A stretch of DNA of 64,000 bases from Utricularia gibba (taxonomy: Eukaryota > Streptophyta > Magnoliopsida > Lamiales > Lentibulariaceae), in NCBI GenBank assembly GCA_002189035.1, contig NEEC01000007.1, positions 2,480,001 through 2,544,000 on the forward strand, given 5' to 3'. Position 1 is the first letter of the stretch; every line of letters begins with the position of its first letter. Below the pieces are notes generated by a model. It saw only the letters and a program-made list of their open reading frames with translations, did not search any database and was not told where the DNA came from. Both the position numbers and the translations under genes were made by a program. Below are positions 24,078-36,250 of this stretch, piece by piece.

Positions 24078-26455
24078 TTACAAGCCTTCATCATCTGAAC
24101 TCAAAATATCTACCTCAATCATTCTCTTGGAGTTTGTTTCTGGGGTTGATCCGTTGCTGGTTTTCTGCCTTTTCGCAGTCGAATCTCGACTAAAACCATT
24201 GAATTTAATGAGATAATGAAGAACAAAAGCGCAAATGGTGAAAAAAGGAAGCCACATGCGATCTTTACCTCTTATCTTGTGCTCCAGGGGTTTTCTTATG
24301 CGAAGGAACAGTTGCACTTCTTGCGGTAGGACTCATGCTGTCTGTTTATGGTTACATGTTCCAGTTATCCGGCTGAAGGATCAAGGAAATACATGAGCTA
24401 AAAAGCAAGAGAAGGCAAACCTACCCACTACATGGTTCAGAAACCGTATTCCTTGTGAGTGGCTATGTGTCTGAACGTTGGCGGAATTGCTACGATAATC
24501 AAAGATGAGGAGCCAGTTAGGAAACAAAAGTGATTAGGCAAAGCTGCCCCTTTGCAGTGAACCATGTCTTGATGCATTACAGAGTACAGATGCTTCGGCT
24601 TATACCTTAGTGCCTTTTTTAATCCTTCGACTGACAAAATTTTCACCGGCTTTTTGTTGTTGGTTGAGATTGCAGTTCTTTGTGGAGGTTTAACAACGTA
24701 TACTCCTTCGCTCTTGAGGTAGTCTCTGTAGCCAGTCATTAGATTCCTGGAAGGCAACCAATTGTTACTCATTAAGAAAAGAAAAAAGAGTAACGACAGA
24801 ATAACATCAAACTAGATGATAATTCCATACCCCCCTCTGAGCTCTGTTCTTGTCGAGTTATATTTTTTGAATCCATCCTAGCGATTAAAGCGCACGTGAT
24901 TTATTGTCATCAACTGTAAAAACTAGGTGAGAGTTAGGATGATCATACCATTTTGTGTTCATTGCAATACTTTCGTAGACGCCTGCACAAGCAGAGAGTG
25001 GAATTAATCGTAGAACTATAGGGTTACTCTGGATCATATTCACAAGGACCAAGCAAATTAAATGTAAAACACGAATTAAGATGTCAATTCAAGAGCTAGT
25101 AAAAATGTTTAAAGCAGATGTAAGGGCACAATGAGAAGTCTGAAGACCAAAATCTCACCATCTATGAGCACACGTAGATAGAGTCAAATTTGGACAAAAA
25201 AAAAGAACTAAAAGAACCAGATGGGAAATCAAATTTTTCCTTGGCAAAGATGATAACTGCCTCGTTCATTTCTGAGCAAAAGGGCTTGATTAGTTAGCCA
25301 TATGCATTCTTCAAGGGTGGCTGCTTCTAGGCAAAACGACCATGATGATCAAGGTAAAAAAGAAAGAGCTCACCGAAAGAACATATGCATTGCAATTTAA
25401 ACACGCAAAAAAAAAGGAAAATTCGCTTACTTGTTGATCACAGCTCTACATGGACCATCCCGTCCTGCTCCTTGACAGAACCCCATATCTGGTGAGGTGC
25501 CAAGCCTCAAAAGGTGTTTACCAGAATACACACTCAAGGAATATCCATGTCCCTGCAACAGCTTCTGAAGGTAAGGTCCCTTTGAAAGATTATCTCAATT
25601 AAGAAGCAATGAGCTTTAAAAGCTCCTACCGTTTTATTTTTGCGAGCACTGCAATTGAACAGAGCATAGATGGTCCCAACCACCCCTTCACTACTCTTTT
25701 GATAAGCCTCACCAAACAGAAAAAGTGAAATTGTTTCATCACTTAGGCAACTTAATTTCCAAATTGTAAAAGGTTTCCCTATAGAACTAGTCCTTGGAAT
25801 CCCCTTCTCCGCCAAAACGCCTATTGTCGCCCAAATTCCTTCAAGAGCATCTCCATCAAGTGATCTGATTGAGATAGAATTCAGGATTAACAACTCACCT
25901 AACTAAAAGGTCTAGAGTAAGTGTCGAGCATGATAGTATACTTGATAGTATCCAAGTGAATAAATTTAATATCTGCCAAATGGTTGCTCAATTCCGCAGG
26001 ACTGTACTCCGGATTCCTGAACATTAAAGAAGAGCATTGTCACTAGAAACTATGTGCTACCTAGACAGTGAATCCAGATACCAAAAGACGAATTCTTGAG
26101 AAACATATGACTCGAAATATTTGTGTAAATATCAACATACATAATTCGCAATTTTGAAAATTTATCAACCACAACGGCATCTGAAGCCTTCGGCTGTTTT
26201 GGTTTCTGAGAAGCATTAGAATCTTTTGGATCATACTCCAAGCAGTCCTCCACAAAATTCAGAAAAACAGACATGTCTTTCTTCTTCTTCCCATCACCTG
26301 AAAAAATACCGAATCACACAACCAGAATCACCGAACTCCATCGAGAAGTCAGGGTTTTGAGTACCTGAAGGAGAAGCAGGCGGAGTCTCGAGAACTCGAT
26401 CCTCGAGGGAGAGTAGAAGATCCAGGTCATCCTGATGCCCACTCGACAGCACCAT
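24078..26455 (-). CDS. MCM10: MCM10 homologue, DNA replication initiation factor, 11 exons, 374 aa
   Basis: MCM10 joins the replicative helicase (CMG) and DNA polymerase alpha at origins; it acts in the nucleus. Exons: 26365-26455, 26141-26297, 25942-26016, 25630-25864, 25431-25552, 24949-24982, 24831-24877, 24606-24746, 24421-24462, 24269-24337, 24078-24189; 1125 nt in frame. The N-terminus is acidic (DDLDLLLSLEDRVLETPP). The OB-fold part includes DALEGIWATIGVLAEKG and PFTIWKLSCLSDETISLFLFG. The zinc-binding part carries MGFCQGAGRDGPCR followed by LRKYCNEHK, giving the expected C..C..C..H ligands. Further blocks are NLMTGYRDYLKSEGVYVV and SQGIRFL. The tail ends VDILSSDDEGL. The length fits the plant protein (just under 400 aa). 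Two very short exons (34 and 42 nt) are supported by phase. Confidence 0.88.
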
Positions 26456-26574
26456 TTTCTTCGTCAATTTTCTCAAATCGATCTTGAGGCGTAACCAGAG
26501 ATGGAGGATTTGAGGGCTCGGGGAAGCGGGAAGAGGGATGGGTAGGCGCCTTAAATTTTGAAAAAAAAACAAAT

Positions 26575-26594
26575 TATATATATATATATATATA
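26575..26594. repeat. (TA)n microsatellite upstream of MCM10
   Basis: About ten TA units stand ~120 bp before the MCM10 start codon. It could act as a TATA-like element or simply be a variable microsatellite. Confidence 0.75.
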
Positions 26595-26639
26595 GTGAAT
26601 AAAATTAAATATCAAATTTCACAAAAAATACAAAAAAGA

Positions 26640-26750
26640 CTTCAACAGCCCAATATAACTTATGAATATGATGGGCTTTGTGGGCTTTTGGGCTTTGTGG
26701 GCTTTGTATAATTTAATCTTATTCAAATCCAAAACTTAAACCCTAAAAAT
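26640..26750. promoter_or_regulatory. MCM10 upstream element: four TGGGCT motifs plus a telo-box
   Basis: TGGGCT occurs at 26672, 26681, 26689 and 26698, with AGCCCA at 26647. The telo-box AAACCCTAA lies at 26738-26746. The pairing of telo-boxes with site II motifs is known from plant promoters of ribosomal-protein and S-phase genes such as PCNA. The block lies 190-290 bp upstream of the MCM10 ATG. Function is inferred from motif identity and position. Confidence 0.6.
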
Positions 26751-26759
26751 GAAAATCAA

Positions 26760-28013
26760 GTATATTTCTTACCCAACATCAGAAAATTGGGGGAGCCAGT
26801 GATGGCCAATAACTTTGTGCATTGAGGAATGTGATCCTCTTTTGCCCCAGAAGTATGAATTCTAGTTTTTTTAAAAAAAAAAAACATTTCTAAATGCAAT
26901 ACGCAGAGGAAATATAAATATAAGTTTACTAATTTTTTTAAGACAAAAAATGACGAAAATGGAGAAGGTAGTTCTATCCCAATTCCACACCTACTCAAAT
27001 GAAGATGAAGAAGATAATGCAAATACTTTGGGATAACAATGAGAACCCCATTACATGATTTCAACCAATATTAAAAAAGATTAAGTGGATTTAATCAAGC
27101 AATAAAATTTGATCTTATACACCAATTTCATAAAAAAATATATTAACCTTTTAGGTTCAAATGATCATCAACATGGATGACACAATGCGTCTGTCTCCTA
27201 CAAATTGGAAATAATCGACGAGTAATGTACATGTGTTATTGCTTTGTTTGTTTTATTTAATAATAATGTGGTTTTATTGAATGATTGGAATAATTGTGTT
27301 TTTTTTGTTATTTTACTCATGTATCTATTCATAATTGCTCTTCACACAATAATTCTTTGACATCCTATCATTCTTTCTTAAATGAGTCTCAACATGTGGA
27401 AAAGTGACATTCATGCGACAAGAACAAGAACAAAACCATTTGAGATTAAGAGTATGTTTTGTAGAGATTTAGATGCCTTTAATAATTTTTTAATTTTAAT
27501 AAATCTTGTTTGTCAACCAGAGTGAATTTAAATAAAAGTAAATGAAAGATGGTTTTATTTATTGTGGAGACACTTATGATATTATCAAGAGAGAACAAAT
27601 GTATATTCCCTTTTTTTGAAAATATCTTTCATTGATTTTATAAGGCTTGTAGGTGCTGCAATGTGCATGAACATGATTCTTGTTGAAACTAATAAGTCGA
27701 TGAATAGAACAAAAACGTGTGTGAAGTGCATAAAGTGCAACTACAACCCATATCAAATAGAACACCTCCTAGACCAGTTCAAAGTTGTATTTCATATTAT
27801 ATAAAATAGAATTAATTTAAAATTTTAAAATTGTTCTACATCATAATTTAAAATTATATTATAAAATTTAATATATTAAATTATTATATAATTTAATATT
27901 ATAATATAAAATATTGTTTTAAATAATAATAATAATAATAAATTATAAATTTATAATTAAATCTATTATTTTAGTATTGTTTCTTGTTTTCTCAGAATTC
28001 TCCATTATCACTC
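26760..28013. other. AT-rich intergenic region, no gene seen
   Basis: Low-complexity AT-rich DNA with scattered short frames on both strands; none shows a conserved domain. It includes AAT-repeat tracts at about 27925-27950. Confidence 0.6.
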
Positions 28014-28016
28014 TAA

Positions 28017-28253
28017 GTACTTGTTTGATATGTGGGGATAATGTTGATTTAAAATAAATTTGATAAAATTGTATTGTTTGGTATGTGGATATAATTATAA
28101 ATTATATATGGGTATAATAATAGATTCTCATGTATGAGTATATATATATACTCAAGGGAGGTATGAATATTTTTATATCTATATATTTGGGTTTAACTAA
28201 ATCCAAATAATTTAAAACCATTAATACCTAAAACACATCAACCAAACAGGTAC
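28017..28253. mobile_element. MITE-like element (Tourist/PIF-Harbinger type), ~237 bp
   Basis: Terminal inverted repeats start GTACTTGTTTG on the left. The right end, read in reverse complement, starts GTACCTGTTTGG. The element is bracketed by TAA on both sides (28014-28016 and 28254-28256), the 3-bp target duplication typical of PIF/Harbinger MITEs. The interior is AT-rich without coding capacity. Assignment rests on structure alone. Confidence 0.6.
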
Positions 28254-28539
28254 TAAATATGATTCAAACCATGAGATGTGGAGTTGTGGAGCGGCCTCCC
28301 CCGGGCAGGCAAGTTATTTATTCATTTTCTCTGAAATGGTTGTTTCATTAAACCCATTCGGATTCTTATAGAATAACTGCAAACAGTATTTGTGAAGTGC
28401 GGGGAGTGAATGCTTGTACGGATTTAGTTGAGACGTGGCGTTGTATGAGTGGTCGAGGGCCTTCCCCCCCCCAGTGCTCGATATGTTGTAATAATTGTAT
28501 TTATTTCTACTGCAGAGGGAGTAAGTAGTAGTACAGAAT

Positions 28540-28990
28540 TCCTCCTCCACTCTCTTGTTCCGACTCCGCAACTCATCCCTCTCTGAGAGAAAGAAACTCC
28601 AGAGGTAGTGAATGCGTTTTTTGTGTTGTTTTGCTTTGTGGCTCTGTTGTCTTCCTCGCGCATTTTTGTCGTTCAATCTCAAGGATCGTGAAAGAAGCAG
28701 TCTTCAGATGGTTGATAGTTACCCGCCTTCTCTGTCCTCCTTAAATTTTCGCTTGCTTACATCGAAGGGGAGAGTTCTGTTGTTGTGGTTTGCTCTGTTC
28801 TACTTCTGGGTGGCTGATTTTTTTGGTCACCATGAGCTATTGTTCATAGATTAGCTGAGGACGCCCACCCACCCTTGCCCCCTGTTTGATTCGAAGCTGT
28901 GTGTAGGACATTGGCTGTGTATCTAGGCAGAAGGATGACATTCTGATCTTTCCCCATTTTGTTTGTCTCGTGATGAGTCAGGTGTTCACC
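28540..28990 (+). other. Probable 5' leader of the NAB-domain gene with an 80-codon upstream ORF
   Basis: A moderately GC-rich segment with CT-rich tracts precedes the start codon at 28991, as expected of a leader. It holds an ATG-initiated frame at 28612-28854 (80 codons) that ends 136 bp before the main ATG. Whether transcription starts upstream of this frame is unknown. The frame has no recognisable domain, and its hydrophobic content may be coincidental. Confidence 0.35.
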
Positions 28991-30561
28991 ATGGTTGAGT
29001 TACACGGCGGAGGAGACGCGGCTGAGTCACGGCGGAGAAGAGGGTTCGACAAGCCATCGTGGCTCCTCTGCACGATCGCGGGTATGGTTGGTGACAACGC
29101 ATTTATTACCGAGGAGCTGTGATACCTTTTTCCTTTTAAGTTTTTAGTTTTGGGTTAGAAATAGATCTAAATTTCAAAACTTGGGGAGGCGAAGCGCAGA
29201 GAGACACGACACGAGTTATATCTTGTCTTGTTCTTTGTGTGGGTGTTGTCATTTTCGAGGAAGGTCCCCGAAATCAAAAGGCTGCAGATCCCTTTATGGT
29301 TTGAAAACTTGGACCATTTCCTCTTCCTCTCCCTTCCCATCTTTTCACCTTTTGCGTGTGCAGGTGGGATTTTGATTTGATCGATCCGTCGGTTACATCT
29401 TCTCTTTATTTTACCTGCTCTTCTGCATCTGCTGCTTCTGAGCATCTCTTCACTCTGTTATCACCATCCATCGTTTTAAACAAACCGGCGAATGACCTGT
29501 GTACTTATTTTATGATTATGAAACGGTGATGACGACACTCCTCTGGTTCAGCTGATCAGTGGAAGTGCATCCATTTGATTTTCTAAGGACTGTTTTCTGC
29601 TTTTCTTGGCTGATGGGTGCGATCAGATTTGGACGAGAGAATCAAAGCAATCATGAGGAAGATGCCAAGAGAAAATAGCAGCGACAGTTTCGGCGTCAGG
29701 GCCAATTCCTACTACCACGAGCGTCCTCAGCTGCTGGCATGTCTCCATGATCTCTACAGCAGCTACCTCTCCTTGGCGGACAGATACTGCCAGTTGCACC
29801 GCCGCCGACAGTGCTCATCGCCAGCGCCTGTGCCCGTCGCCGGCGATCGGAATGACGACGGGGAAGACAATGACTCCGATGCCGAGAGCTCATTGTCGTT
29901 CCAGCAACCTCCCCTGGCTGACAAAACGGGTGCTGATGCAGTCTTGGCTGACCTGGTGATGAAGAATGTGGAGTATGACATTCTTATGGATGAATTGAAC
30001 CTAGTGGAGAAGATGTGCGGAGAATCCTCGAGGAAGATGGAGCTGCAGCAGAACCTGCTGGATGTTCTCGAGTCTGAGAGACTGATTCTGCTGAACGACA
30101 ATGCGACGCTGGGATACAGAGTGACGGTGTTAGTGGAAGAAAACAAGGGACTGGCATCAGAATCCTTGTTTCTAAAGAGGAAGGCGGCCGAGCTCGCAAG
30201 GTGCGTTTTGAAGACAAGGGAGGATCACAGAGAGGATACTCTGAGCCGGAAGATTGAGGATCTTCAGGCACAGATTCACAGGTTGGAGAAGAGAAATAAG
30301 GAATACTACGAGCAGCTGACAAGGAGAGAATGTCTAAAGAACGAAGACATCAAGGAAAGGAAGAACAGGGATGGGAAAGAGGTGAGCTTGGAAGAGTGTT
30401 TCCGTGGTGGCGGCACCCTAACTTTCAGCAAATGCTTGAGCTTCAACATGAAGAAGCTTGTTGACCCAAAGAATGCAGCAGGGATGGAGAAGGGGAAGAT
30501 GTCTAGTTTGTGGGTGAAGGTTAAAAACTTAGATATGGTTCTCTGTAAGCCAAAAACTTGA
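28991..30561 (+). CDS. NAB-domain (NETWORKED / KIP1-like) actin-binding protein, 2 exons, 341 aa
   Basis: Member of the plant NET/kinase-interacting-protein-1-like group, whose N-terminal NAB domain binds F-actin and links it to membranes. Exons 28991-29081 and 29627-30561; phase 1 join, 1026 nt. Exon 1 gives FDKPSWLLCTIA and exon 2 continues DLDERIKAIMRKM. The join restores the NAB start (W-L...DLD) and so supports the intron. The rest of the NAB domain reads FGVRANSYYHERPQLLACLHDLYSSYLSLADRYCQ. After an acidic, Ser/Asp-rich linker a long coiled coil follows (about residues 130-270, LESERLILLNDNATLGYRV...). The C-terminus is basic. The size is closer to the short NET3/NET4-type members than to the very long NET1/NET2 proteins. 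The subgroup is not assigned. Confidence 0.85.
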
Positions 30562-31370
30562 TCTTTGTAACTCTATTTGCAGACTAAGATTACCCTAACA
30601 ATCTCCCAGTTCTACCAGTCCCTCCAATCGAGCATAATAAGTCCATCAAGATATTGTAGTAAATAGAACATGAATAAAAAAAGAAGAGAGATCAAAACGT
30701 AAAACACTATGTCTAAAGAATTTGTTGATCCCATAATTCTAAAAGCTATTCGATAACTAATATTTTGGTATCATAAATTAATCGAATATATGCATCTAAC
30801 TTTAACTCTAGTGGGTTGTAGACAAAACAAACAAAACGTGAGTTTGATTCGCATACATATGACCCAATCTAATAAATTAAAATACTATGTGTGTACGAAA
30901 TTTATCTTACTCTAAAATACATTAAAATTAATGTGTTAATATTTCATATAAACTAATTGAAAATCATTTAAATTAATAATGTACTATATAATCATACCTT
31001 TTCCAATACTATTTATCAGCTAGCAACTTTCTACCAACCCTCTTCAGTTAATCTGAAGCTACAGCATAGCGTTTCCTGGATCAAGTGTGACTACAGTTTA
31101 ACGTGGGAAGGGTGAAGATATCAGTCAACTTCAGCTTGTTGAGGGCCACATACCGCTGTCATCGAATCTTCTACTCATTTGACTGAAGAAATCAATGGCA
31201 ATGAAGCCATGGAGGGGACTCTCTCCAGTAATTTTTGTTGAAAACACCCCTAAATGCATCTGCGAAATGCAGTTAGGAGTGCAAATTTATTCAACTCCCT
31301 TAAAAGAGCTTTAAGAGCGCATGTGACAAACTATGAAAGATTACCGGATGAGTTACCACTTGTTTCGATT
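30562..31370. other. Intergenic region, no gene seen
   Basis: Contains the 3' end of the NAB-domain gene, then AT-rich DNA. Nothing recognisable. Confidence 0.5.
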
Positions 31371-31371
31371 A

Positions 31372-31661
31372 CGCCTTGTTTAATAGGTAGGTATGAGATT
31401 CGTTTATGATGAGTTTAATAAAATAGTGTTTGATATATAGGTATATAATCATATTGCTTTGGTATAAATATGTGATATACTCATATATACGTATATGTAA
31501 ATCTAAGAAGGGGTGTAAGTCATATTATATGCAAAGAATATCATACTAGATTTTAATTTATTATAAACTCAATAATATAAATCTATATATCAAAACATTG
31601 TTTCATATACAAACCTACGTATTTGAGTTTAATGATAGAATTCGAGGGCTTAAACAGGTGC
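31372..31661. mobile_element. Possible MITE-like inverted-repeat element, ~290 bp
   Basis: Left end CGCCTTGTTTAATAGG and right end (reverse complement) GCACCTGTTTAAGCC resemble each other. Internal arms also match in inverted orientation (GTTTGATATATAG against the complement of CTATATATCAAAAC). TTA precedes the left end but no clear duplication follows the right end, so the borders are uncertain. Confidence 0.3.
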
Positions 31662-32037
31662 TTTTGATTCGTGGGATAATGAGATATAATTAAATTGTAT
31701 ATCGTTATTCGATGTTTGGTTACGAATAATGAATTAATTATCCCTTGCTGCACGGATTTATTATCCCACGAAAGTAGGATAAAATAATACATGATTGTTG
31801 GGTGGGATAATTTAATTCCTTCAACAATACCATAAATATCCTTTATTTTTTTAATAAAAAACTTAATTCGAAAAAATAAAGACATTTTTCGTCATTTTAA
31901 TTATATAAACAACTATCCTATTTTCAATTATTATAATATAAACCAAACACATCAAAATACAATCCTATTTAATCTTATCCCATTATCCTACTTAATTTTA
32001 TCTTGAGATAACTTATCTCACTAACCAAACGCACCCG
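31655..32037. mobile_element. MITE-like element with 25-bp imperfect terminal inverted repeats, ~383 bp
   Basis: The first 25 bp (31655-31679, CAGGTGCTTTTGATTCG...) match the reverse complement of the last 25 bp (32013-32037, CGGGTGCGTTTGGTTAG...) at 20 positions. Similarity continues inward (GGATAATGAGATATAATTAAA against GGATAATGGGATAAGATTAAA). The interior is non-coding and AT-rich. The flanks TAA and TAG hint at a decayed 3-bp duplication. The left end overlaps the right end of the preceding inverted-repeat element. Confidence 0.45.
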
Positions 32038-32039
32038 TA

Positions 32040-35000
32040 GATTCATTATATGCCAAAGAGTAAAAAATGACCGTGAAACTGTGGTGCACTTAGCAGGGCC
32101 TAATTTTTTACTCTTTGACATACAAGCTTCATCCAAGCTGCTGGTGATCCCATTCTCTGAGGAATAAAGCGAAGTAAAATTACCGAGCGGGAAAACTAAC
32201 ACTTGCAAGGAAAAATGGCAAGCTAATAATGCCCTACAGAAGTATCTCCATATATTTTGTTTCTTTCTGAAATGGAGCACCTTCATATTCGTGGCAGGAA
32301 CATCAAGAAGAACAGAAAATGTAGAACATTGACATTTACTGAAGTTTACATTGAGCAGGCTTCGAGAAAGTTCCAACATTTAGGAATCCAAACCAATGAG
32401 CACTGCCATGGCTGGAAATATGAAGCTGAACAATGATGAGTGTTCCAAATCTAGCGTGAATAAATTCATGCGAACCTATTTCATTCTTCCATGCAAAACA
32501 TGTATAAGGATATATTGTATAGAAGTTATTTGATGATATAGTATATAGGATTTATATCCAAATTTATATATATACTGATTTTTTGATTAATTAGTAAATA
32601 TATGTCAGATTTGTATGAATATACAATTCACATACTCCTTTTTTGAATTGTTAGTAGTATATACAAATTGAGTGAAAGTTAGTTATATTTATATTATTCA
32701 CATATTCGAATTTTCTGTTTTCGAATATTATCTGTTATATATAATTAAGTATATAATACTCAATTATATTATATTTAAACATGCTAATACATTAATGTGA
32801 AATGATTTCAATGGGGTACACATAAAGATGTATCTGGTATCTTTCTTTTAGAATGTCAGCTCTACACTTATTTACATTGGGCCTGATTAGGGTTGTATCG
32901 TTCTCATTTGGGCTCATCTATCTATATTTGTGCATATACTTGGGACCCAGCTGCAAAAATTGCATGAACCCTCGTTTCTCTTTGAAGAGCCACAGCAGCT
33001 CAATTCTTCACACAGGCAACATGTTAAACCCCAGAACTTGCAAATACTCAAGTTTGAGCCCGACCACCCAGAAAGCCCCTAAAACACAGCAAGCACTATA
33101 TATTGCCTCTCAGGTGAACTTTTGTCATGGAGTTAGAAGCCTGGTTGAAAATTAATTGATTGCGATGCCACGAGAAGAAAAAACAAATCCAAGATTGAGA
33201 AAGTGCAGTAAACCCTAATGACATAGCATCCATAGGATGGGCCTCGTAGAATCAGACGCCAGTTCCATCTCGGTTAGTTCACACCAAACCATAAAAAAAG
33301 TCAGCCCCCTCTCATCCACTTATCTTCCATGATCATCATCAATCAGGGTTTCCATTTTAAGGTGAGTCCCTTAGACCTTAGATCAGGGTGCGTCGGCTCT
33401 CCGTCTATCTGGGTAGTAGATTTCTAGATCTGAAAGGTTCACGGTCAACCGCTGCGTGGCACCAAGGTGAAAAACCAAACAAATGATTTTACATAGACTG
33501 CTGTTAAAGCAAGCGCTCAGCGACCACGTCCAGAACAACCGCATTACCATCACATTATTGAGCAATAATCAGACGAGTGCTCCGATTGCTGCAGTTGGCT
33601 AGCTGCTCATTGAACAAACTGTAAGAAACAAACGAACTAGAATTTTCAAGAAAATTATAAGAATAACATATTAAGTTTAAATCAGTATAAATAGTTTAAT
33701 TTTAAAATTATTAAAAATATATTTCATGTTTTCAAAACCATGCAATGAAGATTCAAATAATTTTTCAATTTTTTTAAAAGTTAAACCAACTTTAATTTCA
33801 AAACCAATAAAATTTCATATTAGAGATTTTTGTATTTGTATCTAAAATTCGACAAATCTAATGGTATCTCTATTAAAATTATATCGTATTTGTATCTAAT
33901 ATGATTCAAAATATTGATAATTATATCGCATTCACGTATCATATGATTTAAAGTGACGAAGATTATATTGAATCTAATATTATGCATTGTTATAACAGTG
34001 ATAGAATCAAAATTAGTTAGTTTTGAAAATATGAGAAATTAAACATATAATTTCATAAATTTAAGATAAAATTGTTTACAAAAAATAACAAATTAAAGAG
34101 GCTATGATGTAATTTCTTTCTAATATGAAGTATCTTCACCAAACTCCACCCTATAATTTCTGGTTCAAAGTTCAAATGCAAAATAACAATAATCAGAGAC
34201 CTTTTTTTTATTTTGTAATTAATTATGAATGAAAATGAGCATAGGGCACACGGGCAGGCCGGCGGAGACCTAGGCGAGGGTATTAAAGAGAGGTGTTGAG
34301 AAAGGTGAAATGACGAGAATGGGCTCGGGGGTGGTGCATGTTCAACTGCAGAATTAAGGGCCTGGGAGGGGAGAATGGTCCCCCGTGTGAGAAACACCTT
34401 GATTACGGAAATAATGGAGACTTAACCACCCCCAGGTCGTCTACTGCTTTATTTTTGGGCGTAATAATACGTAAATAATTCCCACCCGTTACCGGTTTGA
34501 ATTATTGATTTATCTCTAAGTTTATAATTAATTACCGCAAATTATGTTGCGGGGGCTGGGACTCCGCACATTAAACACTCACCCCCCTACGGAACACCCC
34601 AATAATACACACACACCTTCTCATGTCGTCACCCTTTCATTATTATTCAATTTCTTGAAAACAATATTTTTTAGTGGTTAAATAATGTATTAATTTAAAT
34701 TCTGTGTGTCACCTTATGCTTTTACCTATCGCGTCTCGTAGGTGGAAATTAACATTATAAATTATAAGATGTTTAATTGATAGATTTGAATAAATATAAA
34801 ATTATATGGATTTTTATTATAAAAATTTTAAATTACTGTGTAAAAAAATAATACACGTGATCATTTTTATAAATGAGACTTTTTTTAATTCTTATAATTT
34901 ATTGAAAACTTCATTACCTATTACTTTCCTTAATCTCATTTTCTAATTACTCTTAACTAAATTTTACTTGAAAAATTAATTAGTTTATATTACATTTATT

Positions 35001-35260
35001 TAAATGTAAGAAAATTAAAACTATTTTATCCCATAATCATCAATCAAATAATATGAATATTTATTTATATGATAGTAGGTATAAAGGCCGTTTGAGTGTT
35101 CCATAACACGTCATTCAGAAAATTGACCATGGGGTCTTTCTATATCAATTTTACATATAATATACACTTTTATCACACAATTAAAATACATTAGTAATAA
35201 ATAAATTCGATAACATCGACCCTTTTTTTATATTCCTTTTTGATAATCAAATGTGAGTCG
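32040..35260. other. AT-rich gene-free region
   Basis: No gene was supported. Open frames at 31975-32379 (minus), 32853-33155 (plus) and 34053-34397 (minus) are 100-134 codons long but have no recognised domain or splice support. A telo-box-like AAACCCTAA occurs at 33210-33218 without a gene nearby. Confidence 0.55.
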
Positions 35261-35264
35261 CGTG

Positions 35265-35520
35265 GTCTGGACATAAAGCTACTGACTCCGTCGGAATTGA
35301 ATTAAAAGGGGAACAGCGGCAGCGGCTTTTCCGGTAACTTGCGGGACTGTTTCATCAACACGTGGCGGCAGTTATTGCCGTGGATAGTCATCCCGAGCCC
35401 CGCCCGCCCCCGTTTCGCATCGTCTCAACTCGACGCCGACGCCAGTGGTAAAAAGCTGCTGACTGAGTGACGCGGTTTCAGATAAACCCTCCGCACGTGG
35501 CTCGGTGGTTGGGTAATGGA
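35265..35520. promoter_or_regulatory. GC-rich island with two CACGTGG motifs
   Basis: A ~250 bp GC-rich patch stands out within AT-rich DNA about 1 kb upstream of the SRS gene. It holds ACACGTGGC at about 35358-35366 and GCACGTGGC at about 35492-35500, which are G-box/ABRE-type cores bound by bHLH and bZIP factors. It might be a distal promoter element or an unannotated transcript. Evidence is weak. Confidence 0.3.
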
Positions 35521-36226
35521 ACAATACCAAGTAAAAAGCAGGCATGCTCGCGTATGTGTCCCCTTTTAAATAATAATTTACTTAATTTAATATTTGAAGT
35601 TGATTTTTGAAAATTATGGTATTTATTGATAAGCCATGAGGTGGGATTTAGAAAATTGGCAATCAAACGTTATTGAATCACTCCCTAACACCAGGCCATC
35701 CTCCAAGTTGTTGTTAGATGTGATATGTGATGTAGGATTTAGAAAATTATAAATTTCGTATTTTTCTCTTACAGATCAATACATTCCAATATTGGGACAT
35801 AAAATGATATTTCATATTTTGTGTCTTATAGTCATTTAAGGTATGTAAAATAATTGATGGCAAATATGCATGTTAGAACGCTGCATATAGCAAGTGAGGT
35901 AATGAAAAGAATTGTTTTGGGTATTTTTTTTTTTTGAATAAAAATTTGATTCCAAGCTTTATATACACGTCCTTGCAATAACAAGCATGGCGAAACAGAC
36001 AAAACAAAGGATTGGGGGTGGGGGAAGCGGTTTGCTTTTAGGGAGGCCTTGGCGGCGGGCAGAGCAGAGTGCAGAGCTGGGAATTCTGCTCCTTTAATGC
36101 GAACAACACAGCCACAGAATTGAAGGAAGGAGTGAAGCTTGTTAGATTTTAGTGTGTGTCCCCATCCCAAGCAATACAAACCCCACCGCTTTTGTCGACA
36201 GTTTTTCTCTCTTCAGCTCCGCCCCC

Positions 36227-36250
36227 TTCTTCTTCTTCTTCTTCTTCTTC
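36227..36250 (+). repeat. (TTC)n tract in the SRS leader
   Basis: A run of about eight TTC/CTT triplets lies ~210 bp before the SRS start codon. CT-rich leaders are common in plants and this tract is probably transcribed. Confidence 0.75.

Noticed and set aside
30830-30870. Possible tRNA-like T-arm text (GTTTGATTC)
   Set aside because: No matching acceptor, D and anticodon stems around it.
32853-33155. 100-codon plus-strand frame starting MSALHLF
   Set aside because: Open and partly hydrophobic, but no family recognised, no promoter or splice context, surrounded by AT-rich repeat-like DNA.
34053-34397. 114-codon minus-strand frame rich in Pro/Ser
   Set aside because: Composition changes abruptly to low complexity and there is no domain.
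35832-36179. 115-codon minus-strand frame upstream of the SRS gene
   Set aside because: Overlaps the probable SRS promoter; no conserved content.
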